From assembly GCA_964448115.1 (NCBI GenBank), contig CAYUVA010000045.1, forward strand, positions 1 to 36,251: 36,251 bases of DNA, read 5' to 3'. Below the pieces are notes generated by a model. That model was not told where the DNA came from. It saw nothing but the letters and a program-made list of their open reading frames with translations, and searched no databases. The DNA comes from CAYUVA01 sp964448115 [NCBI: uncultured bacterium] (GTDB lineage Bacteria > CAYUVA01). Numbering within the stretch: the stretch's first letter is position 1; every line of letters starts with the position of its first letter. Of the stretch, positions 32,186 through 36,251 are shown one piece after another. A program made the position numbers and the translations under genes.

Positions 32186-34506
32186 AAAGAAAGATTGCCA
32201 TTTTATCAATTTTTCTTTTTATTTTTACACTCCTTGCGAGCTGCCTTGCAAACGATGATCGCCTGGTAATACTGTACACCGCCGAGACCCATGCGAGATT
32301 AAAGCCATGTGATTGCCCAATAAGGGAATACGGCGGAATTGCGCGAAGGAAAAGCCTAATCGATAATCTGCGCCAGGAATGCAAGAACCTGATCTTACTC
32401 GATGCTGGAGCAGCCGTCGCTGGGGGGGAATTCGACGAGGATAGAATAAACGATACCCTCGATTTTAAGCGAAGTGAGATATACCTGAAAGCCATGGCGC
32501 TAATGGGATACGATGCTTTAGCCCTCGGCGATGAGGAGCTTAGCCTGGGGATCGATAAACTTGGCATCCTATCCGATATCGGAATTCCCTTGCTCGCGGC
32601 AAATGCAAGGGTCAAGACAAGAGAAGATTTCATTCATCCATACATTACCAAAAGGATTGCAGGGCAAAATATATGCATCATCGGCATCTCTCCACCAACC
32701 GCGGATATAAAGGCAAAAGGGCATCAAAAGGATATTGATATTGTTGATCCCGTTGAATCCCTGGTATCAATAGTCAAACAAAAGCCGAACCATCTTATCA
32801 TCGTGCTGAGCCACCTCGACGAGCAGGCTTCTAAAGGATTGATCGAGCAATGCCCCGAAGTAGATCTTCTCATAAATGCAAACGGTAAAATGAATCCGGC
32901 ACCATTTGAGCATTTTAACCATACCCTTATCGCAAGGGATACATACCAGGGCAGAAATATTGGAATGGTCTCGGTAAGGTTGGTGGATAATAAGCCTGTT
33001 ATCGAGGATTACAGGCTGATACCAGTGGATGCCTTACTGCCCGATGATGCAATGATGCTCAGCCTGGTAAAGCAGTATGAAGACCTGTTATCGAGTGAGG
33101 CTGGTAAGGCACTCAAGGTCGAGATATTTGTTCGTGCATTTCATCAACCGAGCCTGCAAGCCCTCAAGGAGACCATCAAGGCGACCTCGATGTTCGATGA
33201 TTCAGTAGTTACCCTTGAGCCGCGACCTTTTGGGGGCATGAATGCAGATGATAGCCTCGAATACGCTGATCAGAATGAGATCCTCAGGATCGGCATCATA
33301 GCCCAACGATATCCGGATAAGCTGGAAAGCTACATCGATTGCCTTTTGACCCAGGTTCGCGGGGAGCCTTGGCAGGACTGCGCAGTCAAAGCAGACCTGG
33401 AGCCAGGGATGCTCCTGGTCGATCTCAATCGTGCTAAGGGAGATGAACTCACCGCGCATAGCCCCAGGCGGGCAGGATTACAAGCTGCCCCGGCTCTTAT
33501 TATCGGCAATCAGCGATATAATGGCAGGCTAAGCAAGTTCGATATCCTGGCTGCTATATGCAACCGCCTTGGTGATGCTGCTGCAAGATATGCCCCCTGC
33601 CGCCAGATCCCGCAATGCTTCAGCGATCAGGACTGCATCAAGCCGGGCTTCAAGGGTAAATGCAACCTGCCGGGCACTCCACAGGCAGCCTGTCAATACA
33701 CCGAGGCGGTCAAGATCAAGCTTGATATCATCAGCGATCCCCGCGCTCGATTCTCCAACCTACAACGCATACTTTCAACCACCATGTTCTTGTTTCCAGG
33801 GGCAACCGTTAGAACCATCGATTGCAAGACAAGCCAGGGAAAAGCCTTAATTGAAAGCCTGGGAGTGGAGCTTGCACCGGTGCTGATCTTTGGCGCCGAG
33901 GTGAAGGATGCAGAATCGTTTCAGCGAATGAAGCAAGGATTCCGCTATCATAATGGCAAATATATCCTGGAGCCAAAGGCAACCTCGGCGAATATATACC
34001 TGCGACGCCCACGAATACCTGGAAAACTGGATATTTTCTTCGATCCCATCTCGCCTGGCGCGCTCGATTTTCTTAACTCATACCTGCCAGCCATACTATC
34101 AGCCTTTGACAGGGTCGATTTTCACCCCCTGGTCACGGCTAGCGATCTGCAAGGCAAAGGAAATAAAATACGCCTGGAGCAGGCGAAGATACTTGCCGCA
34201 ATTGATAATAACCACAAGGAAAGGGAGTTAGAATATCTAAGGAAACTAGCCAAACATGGAGCTACATTGTTCTGGGATGAGATAGCAACCAGCGCCGGTA
34301 TCGATACCAATACCATTTATAAAAAGATAAAATCAAAAGAAGCGATCGACCATGTACGAAGGGAGCATGCATTCATAGAGGATTTGGGAATAAATCAGGA
34401 GCTGGTCATATTGTATGAGAATCGCGAGCGGATAGGAATCAATGATCCCTTGCAGCTTGTGGCATTTATCGACTACATTTTCCAGAGGCGACCATCGGAG
34501 AAATGA
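32182..34506 (+). CDS. UshA-like lipoprotein with degenerate metallophosphatase and thioredoxin-like domains
   Basis: A 774-residue lipoprotein: lipobox L18-A-S-C21. Residues about 27-300 follow the 5'-nucleotidase/UshA metallophosphatase layout (LVILYTAETHARL, GGIARR, LILLDAG, GYDALALG, IIVLSHL), but the metal sites are lost: the first D-x-H is E35-x-H37, GD is GA (76-77), GNHE is GDEE (116-119), and the GHxH site reads NANGK. It has instead a C43-D-C45 motif, as in the UshA-like (seleno)protein group where one of these residues can be selenocysteine. Three thioredoxin-like stretches start near 312 (VEIFVRAFHQPS), 514 (LDIISDPRARF) and 616 (LDIFFDPISPG), each without CxxC. A Cys-rich piece (473-504) lies between the first two. 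Coupled to the FlgT-like gene by ATGA overlap. Probably a binding, redox-sensing or assembly protein rather than a nucleotidase. Confidence 0.75.
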   Translation: MKRKIAILSIFLFIFTLLASCLANDDRLVILYTAETHARLKPCDCPIREYGGIARRKSLIDNLRQECKNLILLDAGAAVAGGEFDEDRINDTLDFKRSEIYLKAMALMGYDALALGDEELSLGIDKLGILSDIGIPLLAANARVKTREDFIHPYITKRIAGQNICIIGISPPTADIKAKGHQKDIDIVDPVESLVSIVKQKPNHLIIVLSHLDEQASKGLIEQCPEVDLLINANGKMNPAPFEHFNHTLIARDTYQGRNIGMVSVRLVDNKPVIEDYRLIPVDALLPDDAMMLSLVKQYEDLLSSEAGKALKVEIFVRAFHQPSLQALKETIKATSMFDDSVVTLEPRPFGGMNADDSLEYADQNEILRIGIIAQRYPDKLESYIDCLLTQVRGEPWQDCAVKADLEPGMLLVDLNRAKGDELTAHSPRRAGLQAAPALIIGNQRYNGRLSKFDILAAICNRLGDAAARYAPCRQIPQCFSDQDCIKPGFKGKCNLPGTPQAACQYTEAVKIKLDIISDPRARFSNLQRILSTTMFLFPGATVRTIDCKTSQGKALIESLGVELAPVLIFGAEVKDAESFQRMKQGFRYHNGKYILEPKATSANIYLRRPRIPGKLDIFFDPISPGALDFLNSYLPAILSAFDRVDFHPLVTASDLQGKGNKIRLEQAKILAAIDNNHKERELEYLRKLAKHGATLFWDEIATSAGIDTNTIYKKIKSKEAIDHVRREHAFIEDLGINQELVILYENRERIGINDPLQLVAFIDYIFQRRPSEK

Positions 34507-34619
34507 GATGCGCCATCTTATTCTTGACTATTTCTTTGACTAACATGACCACACCCTAATATAAGGATGCCAATGAGCAGAAGCATGATTTGAAACATGG
34601 CAAGAATGGATGCAATGAA

Positions 34620-36050
34620 ATGGGTAAGAAAATACTGATAGGCATCTGGGGACCGAGGTTTCATGGATATCTACCGCCACTTGGGTATTTGCAGCTTGCC
34701 AGTTACCTTTACCAAAAGGGTCATGCCGTCGAGATAGTCGATGTAAACCGATCCCCTAGTCCACTCGAAGAATTTACCAAGGCAATAAAATCGAGGGATT
34801 TCGATGTTTTTATCGCCGGCACTAGCTACAAATGGCACAATAACTGCCCCTCGAACACGGTGAATGGTGCCTTGCAGCTTTGCCAGGCTGTCAAGCAGCA
34901 TAAACCCACGGTATCGACCATCCTGGTCGGACCGCTAAACAGCATCATCGGCAGCCAACTGGTTACCCAGCCACAGGTCGATGTGGTCATCAACGGAGAA
35001 CCGGAGCTGATTGCCGAACGATTGCTAAGCACGGGATCTCATAAGGTCGAGGGCATAACCTACCTTGCAGATGGAAAGGCGGTTAACACTGGTCGCTCTG
35101 CATTCCCTGACCTCAGGCGCCTGCCGCCTACCAGGTATGACTTGATCGATATTGAGAAATATATCTTCGACTCCTATTTCGCGCCTAGGGTCGGTGGGAT
35201 ACTAAATTCCAGGGGCTGTCGATACAACTGCTCCTTTTGCTTCTCGGCTGTATCATCCCTGAGAAACGCAGCTCATACGGGAAGCTATTTCAGGGTTCGC
35301 CAGCCCGGGATCGTGGTCGAGGAGATGGAGATCCTGGTGAGAAAATATGGTGCCAGGGGTATCCGCTTCGAGGATAACGATCTCTGCGGGGACAGGAAAA
35401 ACCTGGTAGCTATCTGCGAGCTGATCATCAAAAAGGGATTGCACCGCATCCCTTGGCGTTGTGCTGCCCGAGCCGACTCGGTCGATGAAGAGCTTCTCGG
35501 ACTGATGGCATCCGCTGGCTGCGTCGATATCATCTATGGGGTTGAGTTCGGCGACCAGGAGATCCTTAAAAGATCATGCAAAGGGCTGGATAAAGCCAAG
35601 ATAAAGGAGATCTTCGAGCTTACCCGTCGCCTGGGGATACAGGCTGATGCTTCCTTCATTCTCGGTCTCCCCGGCGAGACGCGTAGGAGCATCGAAAACA
35701 CGATAGATTTCGCCATCGAGCTTAAATGCGGAGTTGCCACCTTTCACCCCCTCTGCCCCTTCCCCGGCGCGCCGATCAATAAAGATAGCCAGATTCCGCT
35801 TGATGGCATCGACCAGTTGAATATCTACACCGCGGACACGGCGTATTGCAGCATCAGCCCCTTTAGCACACAGGAGTTGGAGAAGCTAGCTGCTAAGGCT
35901 TCTAGGCGCTTCTACCTGAGACCGACTTACATCCTGAAGACAGCCGCCAAGCTGCGATACCCATGGTTTACCCGCTTTATCATCAATGCTGCACTCAACA
36001 GGAGCGAGGGGAGCCTGGTTCATACCCTGCTTTTGCGAAAAACAAGATAA
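34620..36050 (+). CDS. B12-binding-domain radical SAM protein (second paralogue)
   Basis: From the ATG at 34620 it is 476 residues; a TTG at 34590 would add ten residues of poor character. An N-terminal Rossmann-type B12-binding domain (about 1-160; ILVGPLNSIIG near 101-111) precedes the radical SAM barrel with cluster ligands C200-x3-C204-x2-C207 (CRYNCSFC). Later barrel motifs are VEFGDQE and ILGLPGETRRS. The C-terminal SRRFYLRP matches NRRFYLRP in the paralogue at 13519, and the two proteins align along most of their length. It lies 113 bases after the UshA-like lipoprotein gene on the same strand and may be in its operon. Reaction type could be methylation or another radical modification; the substrate is unknown, with a lipid, cofactor or exported protein all possible. 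Confidence 0.88.
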   Translation: MGKKILIGIWGPRFHGYLPPLGYLQLASYLYQKGHAVEIVDVNRSPSPLEEFTKAIKSRDFDVFIAGTSYKWHNNCPSNTVNGALQLCQAVKQHKPTVSTILVGPLNSIIGSQLVTQPQVDVVINGEPELIAERLLSTGSHKVEGITYLADGKAVNTGRSAFPDLRRLPPTRYDLIDIEKYIFDSYFAPRVGGILNSRGCRYNCSFCFSAVSSLRNAAHTGSYFRVRQPGIVVEEMEILVRKYGARGIRFEDNDLCGDRKNLVAICELIIKKGLHRIPWRCAARADSVDEELLGLMASAGCVDIIYGVEFGDQEILKRSCKGLDKAKIKEIFELTRRLGIQADASFILGLPGETRRSIENTIDFAIELKCGVATFHPLCPFPGAPINKDSQIPLDGIDQLNIYTADTAYCSISPFSTQELEKLAAKASRRFYLRPTYILKTAAKLRYPWFTRFIINAALNRSEGSLVHTLLLRKTR

Positions 36051-36110
36051 AGGATACCCTCCCAAAGAATGGTATATACCTATAACCAACGCTGATGATT
36101 CCCGCTTTCA

Positions 36111-36163
36111 CCTCTCTGTCATTCCCGCACCCCCCTCTCTGTCATTCCCGCGAATGCGGGAAT
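36111..36163. repeat. Direct repeat ending in a perfect hairpin, TGTCATTCCCGC family
   Basis: CCTCTCTGTCATTCCCGC occurs at 36111-36128 and 36134-36151. The second copy runs into GAAT and then GCGGGAAT, forming an 8-bp perfect stem (36144-36151 with 36156-36163). It follows the second radical SAM gene and is the kind of intergenic palindrome found dispersed in bacterial chromosomes; a decayed copy lies at 4445-4495. Confidence 0.8.
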
Positions 36164-36251
36164 CCACTAACCTTACAAAGTAATAGAGTGCCATGGTTAC
36201 TGTTTCAGCGTTGAAATAGTCAGCCTTGCATCACCATCCTCTCTTCACGGT

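Noticed and set aside
32182-33100. Functional 5'-nucleotidase
   Set aside because: The metal ligands in the D-x-H, GD, GNH and GHxH positions are replaced, so hydrolysis by the classical dimetal mechanism is not expected.
36071-36080. Perfect palindrome GGTATATACC
   Set aside because: Ten bases of AT-rich palindrome are expected by chance in a window of this size and nothing supports a site.

Overview
The window reads as chromosomal DNA from an uncultured, diderm (Gram-negative-type) bacterium. Support for this: a LolA-like lipoprotein-carrier gene, a lipobox protein, an MscS channel, a WecG/TagA-type glycosyltransferase, and several signal-peptide proteins with long Thr/Pro stalks. Housekeeping genes (mnmG, an initiator tRNA, a DapC/DapL-like aminotransferase) lie among poorly described secreted proteins, and there is no phage, plasmid, transposase or CRISPR signature. 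I cannot name the lineage from the sequence alone.

Layout. (a) 1-4103: end of a START-domain gene joined to a membrane-anchored BNR propeller; an initiator tRNA-fMet with a clear promoter; an orphan ABC-2 permease; a convergent PotA/FbpC/MalK-type ATPase. (b) 4104-4959: an AT-rich gene-free stretch with a degenerate inverted repeat and a parS-like palindrome. (c) 4960-13424: an MscS channel, then two secreted proteins with TPT stalks, one carrying a stalk of about 680 residues. They share a C-terminal domain ending in WPYL and flank a GT2 glycosyltransferase. (d) 13519-20320: a B12-binding radical SAM protein, a methyltransferase, the aminotransferase, mnmG and a secreted kelch propeller. (e) 20520-24343: a PIG-L deacetylase and a TPR-ClpA/B-type double AAA+ ATPase with an undescribed N-terminal region. 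(f) 24441-29914: cell-surface carbohydrate genes (GT26, DedA-like, an enlarged phosphohexomutase) and an alkaline-phosphatase-superfamily phosphohydrolase. (g) 29989-36050: a divergent envelope module. A LolA-like protein and a 93-residue secreted protein run leftwards; a FlgT/LPP20-like protein, translationally coupled to a large UshA-like lipoprotein, runs rightwards; a second B12 radical SAM gene follows. (h) 36051-end: a short repeat element.

The strongest candidate for something undescribed is module (g). Two opposed sigma70-type promoters, each with a 17-bp spacer, share one palindrome lying across both -35 boxes. The main product is a lipoprotein in which the metallophosphatase domain has lost its metal ligands and three thioredoxin-like segments have lost CxxC, while a CxC motif is kept. 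Second is the TPR-Clp fusion, whose first AAA+ ring looks weakened but which carries an LGF tripeptide where ClpA/C/X carry the ClpP-docking loop. All family names come from reading motifs by eye; no database search was run.
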